64,000 bases of DNA from Tomocerus qinae (taxonomy: Eukaryota > Arthropoda > Collembola > Entomobryomorpha > Tomoceridae): the NCBI GenBank assembly GCA_020055645.1, contig CM034546.1, positions 80,104,001 to 80,168,000 of the forward strand, given 5' to 3'. The translations under genes and the position numbers were made by a program. Position 1 is the first letter of the stretch; every line of letters starts with the position of its first letter. Positions 1 through 12,179 of the stretch are shown here, piece by piece. The notes under the pieces were generated by a model. That model was not told the DNA's origin. It was given only the letters and a program-made list of their open reading frames with translations, and did not search any database.

Positions 1-397
1 CATAATCAGTACGCCAAACACCTGTAAAAACGCCCGTGTTTCCACCTTTGAGAGAGTGGGGGTTGATTGCGGCATTTTCAAGTGCCTCCCAAGTAACTTC
101 TAATAAAAATCTCTGTTGGGGGTCAATTATTTCCGCTTCTCTTGGACTAATTCCAAAAAAACTTGCGTCAAATTCATCAACTGGGCAACTAAGGAAGCCA
201 CAATTGAACCCAGAGACATTAAGATAATCAATTTGCAGAATTCGGGCACGTTCTTCTGGAAAAGGACATATTCCGTCGCCTTCGTTTGCCAGCAGATCCC
301 AAAATTCGTCCCCGTTATTAGCTTTTGGAAAGCGACAGCTATAACCTATAATTGCAATTCCATTGTCATTAAAATTTCTGGTTGTGTTTTTCTCCAT
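1..397 (-). CDS. Type I polyketide synthase, N-terminal ketoacyl-synthase (KS) part, partial
   Basis: Read on the minus strand from the ATG at 397-395, an intron-free frame runs off the left edge (132 codons seen). The start is immediately followed by the typical KS opening: an I-A-I-I-G-Y-S-C-R-F-P motif at residues 14-24, then D-E-F-W-D-L-L, and the textbook block FFGISPREAEIIDPQQR followed by F-L-L-E-V-T-W-E-A-L-E-N. In this family the domain catalyses decarboxylative Claisen condensation of acyl units; its active-site Cys-His-His lies beyond the window edge. Because the KS is the first domain right after the start Met, this is the 5' end of a PKS or PKS/NRPS-type gene rather than animal fatty acid synthase; FAS remains the alternative, but the D-P-Q-Q-R spelling favours PKS. 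Downstream domains, and whether the gene is intact, cannot be seen. PKS identity is strong; type and origin are inferred. Confidence 0.88.
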   Translation of the reverse strand, partial: MEKNTTRNFNDNGIAIIGYSCRFPKANNGDEFWDLLANEGDGICPFPEERARILQIDYLNVSGFNCGFLSCPVDEFDASFFGISPREAEIIDPQQRFLLEVTWEALENAAINPHSLKGGNTGVFTGVWRTDY

Positions 398-680
398 TTT
401 AAAATTGCAACTGAATCTTCGTCGTTATAAGTTGAATAGCGGTTTTTGATTAGCAATCCAGAGAGATGTCCAATTATTTTTCTAAAGCATATTACAAACA
501 CACAGAAAATTCAACACTTCAATACGTACAAAATTTACTAAGGGGTTTCTTCCACTATAAAAGTGATTGATATTAACTTAATTACCTTAGAATAGCTTCA
601 TTCATTCTCCACTGAGCCAACATAATTAGATTTATAACGACGTTCGTTCTATTAGAAATCAGTTTCATGTGTTATTGAAT
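398..680. other. Upstream region of the PKS gene
   Basis: AT-rich, non-coding on both strands. It should contain the 5' UTR and promoter of the minus-strand PKS gene, but I see no convincing core promoter element. Confidence 0.3.
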
Positions 681-2140
681 CTGTGTAGACAGATATTATT
701 TGGTATAGAAAAATGTGTGTGCACTTTAGTGATATAGTGAACCGACATCTTTTGTCAAAAAAAATCATTTTTCAGTATTTCAGGGCCAATCAGAGATAAC
801 ACCAAAAAACCGAATATGAAATAACTCCGAAACTACCTGACCGATTTGGATGAAACTTAAAACAGAAGTCAACAATTGCTACGCTGTATCTCGAGATGCA
901 TTTTAATCTTTAAAATATTCGAATTTGTTTCCTTTCAAAATGACGAAATAAATTTCAAAATAGGCAGTGTTTCATATAAGCATTTGTTTAATCAATTTTC
1001 AGCCCGATTAAAAATAAAGCCCATATAAAGTTATGGTTTTGTAACGAGAAACCATATTTCAAAACTGTTGACCTCTACAAGACGTCAGAGGTCAAATTTT
1101 TCGTCGAAAAAAGTCGATGTGAGTTGTCATTCAAAAGGTGAAGGTCAAATGTGATAAAGGCCAAATGGCGTCAAAGGTCAAGTTTGTGAAAATTGGAATT
1201 TCGGATTTGCTTTGAAGATAGATTTGAAGAATTTTGCTGCCAGAAGATTGCGTTTTCGTTAAAAAACGTCGTTGATATTACCATAATTTTTGGTTTATAG
1301 CCAATATCATGGTGTGTTGTTTACAAAACGTGGATGTGACAGAGTAAAACACGTCACAACACAGTATCGCAAACAACGTTCCCACAATGCGAATCCGATG
1401 TTGTATTACGACGTGACACAGGACACGTCACATTCGCTGCATCGTCTCAAGAAGGGACCTCGATCTGACGAATGTCAGGCAGGGAAGTAGAGTAAGAGTA
1501 AGAAGGGTTTCGTTCTTCTTCTCTAATATCTTGCCAGCGTAGCCGAGGTGAGTAGATAGGCTGGACTGAGACACTAGGAACGAATCCTGGGTGGATTATT
1601 TTTTGCTTATTGTCGCACCATGGTCGCAAATCTCGCAAAGCGAGATGTAGTTCACGTTATCGTCCAATGTAACAGCCTACATGTAAATAAGGGGCACGAC
1701 GTCCACAAAACGGACATAGCGACGTCGTCGTTTGGTTGATTGTGACCTCCCGAAAACGAGGTTTGGCAAGGCTCTTGCAAGTTTAGCTCAACTAACTAGG
1801 TTTGTCGGGGTGGGCTTTATTTTTAATCTGGCAGAATTTTGATTAAGCAATTGCTTATAGGAAAAACTGCCTATTTCATAATTTTAAAAAGGGACATATT
1901 GGAAATTTTTACAAATTCAAAAAGCACCCCGAAATACAGAGATTTTAGACTTACGAAGTTGCGAGGTTTCATCCAAATCGGTCGGACAGTTTCGGAGTTA
2001 TTTCATATATGGATGTTTTTTGGTGTTATTGCTCATAGGCCCTGACATACTGAAAAATGGATTTTTTTGACCCAAGATGTAGGTATCCACTGAAGATCTA
2101 CTTTTTTTTCCTTTATCAAATAATATCTGTCTACAGTGTT
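681..2140. mobile_element. Inverted-repeat DNA element (MITE/foldback type), about 1.46 kb
   Basis: The ends are inverted: the left end reads CTGTGTAGACAGATATTATT from 681 and the reverse complement of the right end reads CTGTAGACAGATATTATTTG. The inversion continues inward: the block around 780-870 (paired with 1940-2060) has inverted matching phrases such as the 'gaaactacctgaccgatttggatgaaac' type motif and its complement. The interior has CG-rich stretches (1650-1760) and no transposase-like frame, so this is a non-autonomous element. Target duplication was not resolved. Confidence 0.6.
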
Positions 2141-3021
2141 TGGCAATAAAGTAGTTACAATTAACAATAGGACCTTTCAACCTCGTATTCTCTTTAATCA
2201 TATTTGCATTGCATCGCTGTGTGATGTTGTGATCGGCAACAGACACCACCCACAGCGATGCCCTGCTTTTAAAACTTATTTTAAAAGGATTGTTATTGAC
2301 TGGTCCTTCGTTATAACAATGTTTGCTTATGAAGCCATTCTGACGTAATTTAGTTTATAAACATGCATTTTATGGTTAAATGAGGGGTGAGTGGTTATAA
2401 ATTATAAATATAAATCATTAAGAGTGCCCTTTTTCATGTATTAAAATCATGTTCGACTAGGTCTCATACTCTGAGACGATTTTCAAAATATACAATAGCT
2501 ACAAATACGAATTATGGCTCAAAAAAAAGCCAATCGCATTTGGGGGTTACTCAAAAGGGGAAATTTCAAAATTTTGTTTATATCGCTAACTGTGAGGACA
2601 CTTGCAAAGGTTATCTTTACGGCTTTCCCAAAACGGATATCCAAAATCCGCCTCTTTGTGTAACCAAGTCATTAGATTATCTTTTTTTTGACCTCTCGCA
2701 TGACACCCTAGCTAATGTAGAATTGGCCCTGCATCACAAATAAATTTCGAAAATAATTACATGTAATTATGTACAATTAACTCGCTCTGTGAGTTCGATC
2801 TTCCGTTCGTAGGTGCCTCAATGGTATGACCGTTAGAAATGACGTCAGATTGTGCGCGATATTATGAATGTATGTTATTGTTTCCTGACACTTACAAAAC
2901 ACAAACATACCGTCTGAGTTTGGTGGAGGAAGTAATTGGACAAGTCAGTGACTAGTAGAAGATAAGTACCAGAAAGGTAGCCTGGGGACTTTTCCCTCAT
3001 TTTTCATTTTTCCCTCATTTT
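2141..3021. other. Intergenic, no gene seen
   Basis: Only short spurious frames. No domain-like translation and no convincing splice-bounded exon on either strand. Confidence 0.4.
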
Positions 3022-3132
3022 CCCCTCCCCTTCTTTTCAGAATAAATTGGTATTCTTCTATAGTGATTATCACTATGTACCACTGTAAGGTATACAGTTT
3101 TGTGTCAATTTATTCCAATGAGAAGGGGAGGG
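3022..3132. mobile_element. Short palindromic MITE-like element
   Basis: The left arm CCCTCCCCTTCT...AATAAATTG near 3023 is repeated in inverse near 3105-3131 (CAATTTATTCC...AGAAGGGGAGGG), giving arms of about 27 bp around a loop of about 55 bp. Boundaries are approximate. Confidence 0.5.
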
Positions 3133-5100
3133 ATTTTGAATTAAAATACTTCCTATCCAAAGTGATTGAAAAAAAATTTTACTCAGGCTCTTGATTCTCT
3201 TATTATGAAATAATAAGGATAATAATAATAGAATACAGGAAGTTTTTTGGAATTGCGTTGACTTATGCCCTCGGATATTCCATCAAAGGTATTAGGGTCA
3301 ACCTCCATTGCATTTAAAACTCATCATAACATCTGCTCCTCCAATATCTCTTCTGCTTCGGATTAGTCCGATTTTTATAGGACCTGCATTTTTGGAATCG
3401 TACCAGGGACAAAAGGGAGTTCCTGGATTTTTGATATAGTTACATTTAAAAAAATCAAATTCCCAAAAAAATGAGTCAGTTTCAGTTTTTGTAAAACGTT
3501 GATGTTTTTTGTACCAATTTATAGCAGTTTGCACTTATAGATTCTTAATTTTTGTCTTTATTTGTGCGGGTTATTGCAAATTTCCCATGGAAACCGGAAA
3601 CATTATTATCCTGTAACCAGAGGTAAAAATTAGGAATCAAAGTGTAATTCGTTATAAATTGACATTTTCTGAGTTTTTAGAGATCAATTTGGTCTTTCTA
3701 CGACTATTATTCTAGGACTAGATACAAGTTTTCCAAAAAAAAAACGTCATAAAGTAAATTTCTATGACTGTATTTTTAAATCCAAGCCATACCATAGATA
3801 TTACCCCAGAACCTGCCCCTCATTGAATTTAGTATTTTGAACCACCCCTGAACCTTAATAATATGCGTAATCATTTTGAAATTCAGAATTAGTACTGTGG
3901 AGGCCTAGTGAAATAATAAAATATGTCCAAATGGAGGAAAAAATGTGGTGTGAAATTGCATAAAAAGATTGAACTAATTATCTGACGTTACATGACGTTT
4001 TTAGTGAATTTTTTCAATGACCTTTGACCTTTTGACATGTGTGACTGACCTTGACATGGCCTAACGAATAAAATTTTCGAACAAGCTATCCCATGACGTT
4101 CTACAATGTCAATAACAAAGTTACACCAATTTTTAATTTTTGGACCACGCCCACAGGCAGGGGTGTGTCCGATTTAGTCCATTTTCGAACTGGACCTCGC
4201 TTTTCATCCCTACATCACGTACAGTAAATTTGAGTTGATTATCGCAAAACGTTTTTGAGTTATCGTACTAACAGACAGACGGACAGACAGACGGATCAGG
4301 CATTCCTATAAAGCGGTGTTGCATACCACTTAATCAGAATGGAATTGAGGAAGTCTTAGTATGATGAGGTGTGAAATCACACAAAACACTCATCGTATGG
4401 CCCAATGTATTAAACCTGCCACCAGTCGTATCTGGATTTTTATAATGTTTGCGCGGGCCTATTCTATGGTGTAAAATCTTAATGGTTAAATGGGACGAAA
4501 TTAACTAAAAGAATTTTCAACATGCAATGGACCCGCTCAAGCATTATAAAAATCTACATACGTCTTGTGGCAGTTTTAATACATTTGGCTATACGATGCG
4601 TCGATGCGTGTTATTTGTGTGTGAAATGGCTTCACTGTGCCATTTTGTCTAATACAACAAATCAAAATGTGGCTGGATATTGTGTTGTTGTATTCATATC
4701 GCGATATCGCACGGAGGAGTGGTGTGGTGGAGGACCAGAGCGAGGCCACAACAGTCCACACTTTCCTCCGGGGCAGGAGCTATATTATTTACGATCCTCA
4801 CTCCTAACTCATTGACCCCATGCGCCATTTCGAGAGATTTCCGAACTTCTTGAAGAAGTTTAATCTCTGAGCTCTGCACTGTTAATCTACAATACGACAC
4901 CTGGAAAATAATGCGGCAAGTCTGTAAAGACGGCCTCCTTAATGAACCCAGCAAAGCGACACATACAAAATTAAGTAAAGCTACTCATGCCAGTAATGCG
5001 CTTAACACTAAACACTCCTACTGAATTTTAAGAGATTTGCGAGGAATATTTGGTTTAAATTCAATAATGCATTGAATAAGCGCTTGAGCATTTAGGATGT
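3133..5100. other. Intergenic; includes a dispersed-repeat segment ending in a GACAGACGG run
   Basis: No supported gene. At about 4020-4300 there is a conserved-looking non-coding segment ending 'gttatcgtactaacagacagacgg' in type, with GGACAGAC repeats at 4268-4292. A related motif (gttatcgt then gacagacggacgtacgga) recurs at about 28230-28264. This looks like the end of an old dispersed repeat of unknown class. Confidence 0.35.
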
Positions 5101-7060
5101 CCTACTAGACATTCATAGATCTCTTTATATTATAATCACAGAATGAGATAAAGCAATAAATTTACCAACCTATCTATGTCTCTATGTGTATGCGTGGTAG
5201 GAGATCCTAGGGAATGTGCATATATTAAGTAACGAAAAATCCCCTCCCCAATGTGTAACGCAAAACGCAAGTGCTGACTGCAACACTTTTGTATACCTCC
5301 TCCTCCCATTAACTGCACAGGTAATATATGCAGGTTCCATAAAAGCAAAATGCGCATGCTCATGCATTTCCTCTAAACCACCGAAATGAATAACATTACA
5401 ACAACAATACTAGAAATGTACTTAAGTTGATTATTGGTGATGAAGTGTAATTGATTAGCGAAGGGCACATTTCGTAAGGTTCAGGGTTTTTTAAAATACG
5501 GGAAATTCAATAAATAAAGGTCAAGTACAGGTTATGGGGAAGTATCTGTGACTACAAATTACTAATTTCGAGATATTGCGAATTTGAAATTAAAACCTTA
5601 ATACCTCTAAATTGGAGATGAATATGAATAAACGCAGAATACCACACCTAAACCAGGTTTTTCTGCGATTTTGGAGACCAATTTTGTCATTCTACGACCA
5701 GAATTCTCGCAGGAGTTTCAAGTTTGCCAAAAAAAGTTAAGGGCTAATTTGATAGTCGTGGTCATGTACCGTGACTTTGGACGCAGGGAATCTAAATTAG
5801 CATTTCAAAAATTCTAATAAAAATTGGTTCTGCTATTGTCTCAGTCGTCTGGTGGGTAGTCAAGATGTATTTTCTCACGGTCTAAAACAAACTGGGGACA
5901 AAAAATTTCCACCAATGGGAGGGCCTTCTGGTCCTTGAGAAAATTCATCTTGACAACTGACCGGACGACTTGACTGGGTCAATATATCGACAAACTTATT
6001 TAGCATTTTTGGTAAACCTGGTGTTACTTTTATTGCCCCCTTGATTTCTTCGCACCAGTTTGTACACCTTTTTTGTAGAATTAAATAACAGTTGTGATTA
6101 ACATAATAACTTAAGGGAAACACCGATTTTTTTGGAATAGGCGTCTTTTCAAGGCATAAAAAAGGTTGCCTTTTTGTGCTTTTTGCCTTTTTGGAGTAGT
6201 CACCGCCACCTGTGATACTTCATTAAAGCTAACTTTTGTATAATGTATTTGTGACAAACCGTGTAATAAAAAATGAGCCAGGTCGAACATCTGCGTATTG
6301 TGTACAATATTATATGAGGTATATCAGCTGCCAAAATATCCAGTATTTGACTGTTACTGGTTTGGTTAGAACAGCTTTAGGTTCTTGTTTTTTCCTCATG
6401 TTTTTTTAAAATTGCTTTCAATGTTAGTTTGTTGTTGTATGAAGTCGTGAATGTGGGAGAATGAATAAGTCGGAGTGGATCAATGACTAGATGTGAGAGA
6501 ATGAATAAGTCGGATTTGGGGGAATGATTAGAGGTTAGGGAATGAATGACTAAAAGTAAAGGAATAACTAGAGGTTGATTGACCAGAACTGGAATTGCAT
6601 TATATAGGTATTGACTAAGAATTGTCGACTTTTTAGTTCATAGATCTTTACCTCTTGATCACAGATATCAAGTATATGGTATTTTTGGAACCAGGAGATT
6701 AAGCCCTTTCGATTGATATGCTACACGTAGGGGGTTGTCAGGAAATGACATGTCGACCTTTGATCCCATTTATCTCGTAAAGGGACAACATTCAGAGCAA
6801 ATCCAGTTTCACTTTTGACCACCATACAAATGTCAACATTGTACATGAATATGAGAACTTGTACACTTCTACTACCGTCTCGGATAAACTACTTCAGAGA
6901 CACTGTTCCCACCAAAATAATTTTGAATATATTCATCAAGTACAAAGCCGTTGCGTTAGAATGCGGTAATATGGAAAGACACCTATTGTATTTACTGTGA
7001 TGGGTGGCCAGCTGAAATTCTCTTGAGTGCTAGGTTCTTCACCCCTTAGCTGGGTTTACT
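5100..7060. repeat. Dispersed repeat family, copy A (long)
   Basis: Three separate blocks are shared with 25346-25985 in the same order: (i) around 5120-5460, including GATAAAGCAATAAATTTACC and a GGTAGGAGA..CCTAGG motif; (ii) around 6050-6140, including TTTTTTGTAGAATTAAATAA; (iii) around 6997-7050, TGTGATGGGTGGCC...TTCTCTTGAGTGCTAGG. Copy A holds extra sequence between blocks ii and iii, including a short degenerate repeat of a GAGAATGAATAAGTCGGA unit (6450-6540). No coding capacity is evident. Confidence 0.55.
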
Positions 7061-7230
7061 AGCAGATAAATAAATACAATAAGTTGGTGAATTTACTGCT
7101 TTGTCTCAGACTGTGGTTATAATAAAGGGTTACTTTCTGATTTTATTCCTTGTGAAATTCATGTGATTTTCGCTCAAAAATTTTGCGACTAGTTTTCTGA
7201 GCTCTAATCAGTAATACCAATTGCACCCTT

Positions 7231-7440
7231 GCATTGGCGGCTCTAGGATTTGCGAGGCCCCATAATAATAATTGACAAATATGCAAATTATTATATTAAT
7301 TCAAATCTACGAATTTTTCCCGTTTTCAAATGAATTTGGCATATGAGTAATTGGCGTGAAAATTTTTTATGGTTTTTTGAATGTTATTGAAAACAAAACA
7401 AGTACGTGTATAGAAGTGAGTTTCGGGGAAGTTCATATGA
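7231..7440 (+). mobile_element. hAT-like element fragment (5' end only)
   Basis: The stretch starting TTGGCGGCTCTAGGATTTGC matches the 5' end of the hAT-like element at 32123 and stays similar for about 200 bp (including AAAACAAAACAAGTACGTGT). The first bases of the terminal repeat are mutated and the 3' end is absent; it runs into a 31-bp tandem array. Confidence 0.6.
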
Positions 7441-7764
7441 ATATAATATCGGCAAATAAATCTAAGAATGAATATAATATCGGCAAATAAATCTAAGAAT
7501 GAAAATAATATCGGCAAATAAATCTAAGAATGAATATAATATCGGCAAATAAATCTAAGAATAAATATAATATCGGCAAATAAATCTAAGAATAAATATA
7601 ATATCGGCAAATAAATCTAAGAATGAATATAATATCGGCAAATAAATCTAAGAATGGATATAATATCGGCAAATAAATCTAAGAATGAATATAATATCGG
7701 CAAATAAATCTAAGAATGAAAATAATATCGGCAAATAAATCTAAGAATGAATATAATATCGGCC
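7441..7764. repeat. 31-bp tandem repeat, about 11 copies
   Basis: The unit contains ATAATATCGGCAAATAAATC and recurs every 31 bp from 7443 to 7753 with very few changes, indicating recent expansion. It directly abuts the truncated hAT-like fragment. Confidence 0.9.
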
Positions 7765-8104
7765 AATATTGTTTTCCCTTTTTCATTGTGGACATTCAAT
7801 GCTTGATTTTCAATCATTTTTTAAGTCATTTTTCATTGTTATGTTATCAAATACGGATCCTTTGCAATTTTTCTTATGTTATGGCATGGATATCAATGCT
7901 ACCAGTTGGAGCTTAGCCAAAAATGCAATGTAGTTCCTCTTTAACATCCCAGAATTCTATATCGAAACTTTCAGCTATCAGTAAACGAACTTGGCTGAGG
8001 TGATTATTTCGAAGTAATTTGTTTTCGATAATGTTCCCAAAGCAGTTTACCTGAAATCCACCACACGCAATAAGCCTATGTGGAGTAACTTTGGAAGGCA
8101 AAAG

Positions 8105-8700
8105 AGCTTACCTCCTTTTTTCGTTTGGCGGTAAAACGAGCCTACATCTTTTTTTCGTTCGGCAGTAAACAATGCCTAACTCTTTTATCGTTTGGCAATA
8201 AAAAGAGTCTACCTCCTTTTTTCGTTTGGCAGTAAAAATAGCCTACCCCCTTTTTTCGTTTGGCAGTAAAAAGAGTCTACCTCCTTTTTCGTTTGGCAGT
8301 AAAAAGAGCCTACCTCCTTTTTTCGTTTGGCAGGGAAAAGAGCCTACCTCCTTTTTTTGTTTGGCAGTAAAACTAGCCTACCTCCTTTTTTCGTTTGGAA
8401 GTAAAAAGAGTCTACCTCCTTTTTTCGTTTGGCAGTAAAAAGAGACTACCTCCTTTTTCGTTTGGCAGTTAAAGAAGCCTACTTCCTTTTTCCGTTTGGC
8501 AGTAAAAATAGCCTACCTCCTATTTTATTTTGGCGGTAAAACGAGAATACCTCATTTTTTCGTTTGGCAGTAAAAAGAGCCTATCCGTTTTTCGTTTGGC
8601 AGTTAAGGGCCTCAATCCAATTTTGGTTTAGCAGTAAAAAGAGCCAACCTCCTTTTTTCGTTTGGCAGGGAAAAGATCCTCAATCCACTTTTCGTTTATG
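8105..8700. repeat. Minisatellite of about 35 bp with a TTTCGTTTGGCAGTAAAAAG core
   Basis: About 17 degenerate copies of a unit made of CCTCC, a T-run, CGTTTGGCAG and AAAAAGAGCCTA. Short frames across it are a by-product of the repetition. A close relative of the unit (GTTTGGTACAGGAAAAAGCC) forms the arms of the foldback element at 19624-20458. Confidence 0.88.
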
Positions 8701-10507
8701 GATGCAATCAGTGGGGCATAGTGTTAGGAATAAATATTGGTTTGTTAAAAAGTTTAAAATAATTAACTAACTTGCGTAATGTAACCAATTCCTTAAGACA
8801 TTGACTTTAACCTTTCTATTAATACAATTTGTTCCCAGAATTGGACTGCTTACTTACGAGAAGTGAACAGATACGTTTAAAAACTATAGCCACTACATAT
8901 TATGAACTACCACATAAATGCTTCAAGTATGCAAATCTTGAATAATATTTATTGTTAATTATGTAAAGACGATTTTTTGGTAGTCAATAAGTGCACAATG
9001 GAAGGTTTATAGTTATAACTAATAACTTCTAATCAATCAGAAATAGAGCGGTTGGTTTCGACCTTATAGTAATAAAGCTCGTGATTATATTGTTGGCTTG
9101 GTTTGATATTAACTGCTTTCCCATCCCATACCCAAAATAACATTAAAGTAGGGGATGGGTATGGATATGGGTCATATTTGGATGATTAAAGTAGGGATGG
9201 CGCCCACCTCTGGTCGGCTGAAGTAAAGCTGAAGGAAAAATTTTAAAAATCGCGCCATGAATTACACAGGGGATGCCAATACTCAATTTCGAGGGACCTA
9301 ACCTTACCTAATTAAAACAATAACATAGATAGGTTAGGATTTACCCTCTGCTTTATTCGAGCCTGATTGTTAGTAGGTTGTATGTAATTAGTTTTGTGTC
9401 TTTTACACTTATTGTTACTAATAGGAATTATTACTTCATTTCTCAATATCGCACATAATATTTCTATTGCTGTACTGTACTGACAACCACCAGATGTGAA
9501 GTGAAAACAGACATCTATGAATCTGACGTTTTATAGATCATTAATTTGAAAGAATTAATAGGTTTGTGGTAAATTTCTTTTATCCTAGAAAATGTAAGTT
9601 TAGAGGGATTCAGGATTAGAAGAAAAGTTGGAAGTAGACTTGTTAGTACGTACAAAAAGTATGTGTACAAAAACATGTCTGGTTGATCAATTAAAAATGA
9701 TATTGGAATCGAAGCGGGATGATATGTTTATTTTTTATTGATGTAATTGTGTTTTGATATTATTACTAGTTAATAATGTATATTTATATTATGACTGTTG
9801 GTGAAGAGCGGTGATAGTTTTTATTAACTATCGCCGATTTCGATTCGTGTAATTGAAGGGTCTAACTTGTCACTTGAATAAAGCTGAACTCTGAACAGAA
9901 ATCATTATTTTTGTGTCTCTCTCATCAAAGGTTTTCGAGTGCCTATCTTACAAAGTGAAACAAAACACTACCATTAAAACTAATTACATTAAGCTAATTA
10001 AAACTAAATTTTGTTTATTTGGAATCAATAAAATTCAATACTAGTGTTAAGATGCGTAATTGTGCAAGTATCATATAAATTTCTTTGGGCCGGCCAAGTT
10101 ATTTATTTCCGTTAACTATACTGAACTGAAGTTGCTATCTGTAAATGAACCGAGGTGACATGTAATTAATAATACCCAATTAGTAGTAGACTTATTCGGG
10201 GCATTAATAGTGTATTACTGTTGCAAGAAGACGACTGTGTACATAATAATTGCCGCATGTCGTAAATTGAATTAACACCTTTCGGTATTCCCGGCATGCC
10301 GTACATTTAATGTAGGCCATTTGAGATTTAGCGACATGCCATAAAACATTTTTGTTTTTTAACAGCCTTTATATGCATCAAAAATTGATACGAAAAAAAT
10401 ATTTGTCAAAAGACTTTTAATAAATATATTTGAATTCGTAATCATTTTCCCTCAAAAAAAGAATTATATTATGAAGTCCAAGGGTGGAATCATATAAAAT
10501 CATAATT
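8701..10507. other. Intergenic, no gene seen
   Basis: AT-rich sequence with no protein-like frame, no splice-bounded exon and no strong repeat. The GTAGGGGATGGGTATGG wording near 9120-9200 repeats once, only loosely. Confidence 0.35.
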
Positions 10508-10865
10508 TTATATTGCTTTTATAGTCTCCCGCCAAGATTTCAAACCAAAGACTGCCACATATTTAGCTCCTAAAAATTTATTCATTTTAACACTAAACCA
10601 CAAATTGCGGTCCACAATAAAACCTATCTGTGTTCCAGTGCCAGTCACATCCAGGAAACTTAAAATCGTAAAAATTGCCAAAAGATTACCGCTAAAAAAC
10701 ACCACATAAACGAAACTGACATACTTTGCGAGCTTCCCTTGGAATGCAAAAACAGATGATACACAATCATTGCAATACGGACAGACAGCAGCAAAATAAA
10801 AGAAGCCGACATTTACAAAATATTCAGACTCAAATGTTCCAAAATCAGGTATATGCTGCAAGAAA
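10508..10865 (-). CDS. Candidate coding exon of an unrecognised membrane protein
   Basis: Minus-strand open frame of about 117 residues preceded by a good acceptor (TTTTCTTGCAG, exon side beginning near 10859). The translation has two hydrophobic stretches (about residues 15-35, with C-P-Y-C, and 47-70, Y-V-S-F-V-Y-V-V-F-F-S-G-N-L) and a basic C-terminal end. I do not recognise the family and found no partner exon, so it may be a terminal exon, a relic, or chance. Confidence 0.3.
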
Positions 10866-10911
10866 ATACTCCTTTTGCGGAAAGAATAACGCGGAAATCC
10901 GTAATCTCTAA

Positions 10912-11890
10912 CATGTTTTGGGGTGGCAGGTCCTATGTCTAATTAATAAATACATACATAAAAATATTGCTTTTATATTGAATTTATTCTATTTATAAAC
11001 AGGGTCTTTACCCTATACATGAAACATCCAATTTATATTTCGCTTTTTATTGGGCCCGCCAAATTTTGATGGTGTTTATGCACACTTGACATAAGATTTC
11101 TGCATTAACGCCAAATTAGATGAAAATGGCGGCCTTTCAGAAACTGGTCTATTTTTACCAACCGAGCCAGTTCCGTTGCAATGCTCTAAGTAATACTATC
11201 CAAAATTTACATTTCTACACCCAGTATGCAGGAAACCCGAAAAATCAGATTTTATTTAAAACGGCTAACCCTTACGCCTCGATACTGATGTATTCAGGGA
11301 AGATCTTCGAGCGATGATAACTTCAGTTTCACTCTTGCTGGCTAAGCATACCTCAAATTACGTATTCACGGTGCTAAAGGGCACTTGTATTACACCTTCG
11401 TGACTTCAACAAAGCGTCACTGTAAATGCAAATTTCAATGGTTGAAATTATTATTTTTTGTCTTTTTCAAATTATCCCCTTTTAACTTAGCGAGTATTTT
11501 TATCGAAGAAATTATTATTATATTATTTTTCATTGGGATTTTAAATTATCTTATTCATCCATTAAATAGATCCATTTGTTTCTAAAATTTCCATGCAAAA
11601 ATCTTCCCTTTGAATTTACATCTGACAAATTATTTGATAACAGTAAAAAACCCAAGGTGATCTAAAACAGTTTTAGGCACCTTTTTATGTCTGCAGAAAC
11701 GGTCGAAGGAACAATGTAAGTTACCCTGGTTTCCTCTTTAGCTTTAGAAGAGTATAATCTCATTCAATTATTCTAATAGTTCGTCAAAATGTAGTTATCA
11801 CTGTAGCTACACATAATTAATTTAAGACATTGTAAATATAATAGCAGAGACGTTTATTTGAGATACTGAAAAACGTTAGTCAATTTATGA
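10912..11890. other. Intergenic, nothing recognised
   Basis: AT-rich; only short frames without protein character. Confidence 0.35.
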
Positions 11891-11895
11891 AAGTC

Positions 11896-12165
11896 TCATA
11901 ACTTTTCAGCTGCCATACGGGCTATTTCACGACCAAGTGTAACGAATTGATGGAGTGCAGTAAACGGGGCCTGAAAATTAGAGTTTATTTTGCAATATTT
12001 ACGCATGGCACACAAATGTTTCGTGGGATATTTATCGGATATAACTTGGAGGTCACATTTCCACAATACACACCCCCAAGAGGGTCTTGTGCAAAATGAG
12101 GATCCATCGGATTTGATCATCGATTTACATCGTTTTTCAGTTTTTAACAAGGCAGTGTATGCCAT
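11896..12165 (-). CDS. Candidate Cys/His-containing coding exon, unrecognised
   Basis: Minus-strand frame of 89 residues. It contains C-T-R-P-S-W-G-C-V-L-W-K-C and, further on, K-H-L-C-A-M-R-K-Y-C, spacings that could suit a small zinc-binding fold (FLYWCH/BED-like at best), and an amphipathic C-terminus ending E-I-A-R-M-A-A-E-K-L. An internal TAATTTTCAG could be an acceptor for the last 25 codons, so the frame may be two exons. No function assigned; a transposon-derived exon is as likely as a host gene. Confidence 0.3.
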   Translation of the reverse strand: MAYTALLKTEKRCKSMIKSDGSSFCTRPSWGCVLWKCDLQVISDKYPTKHLCAMRKYCKINSNFQAPFTALHQFVTLGREIARMAAEKL

Positions 12166-12179
12166 TTTTTAGGTTGTAG

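Noticed and set aside
7441-8700. CRISPR-like array of regular repeats
   Set aside because: The repeats are contiguous or near-contiguous minisatellites without unique spacers, in an animal genome.
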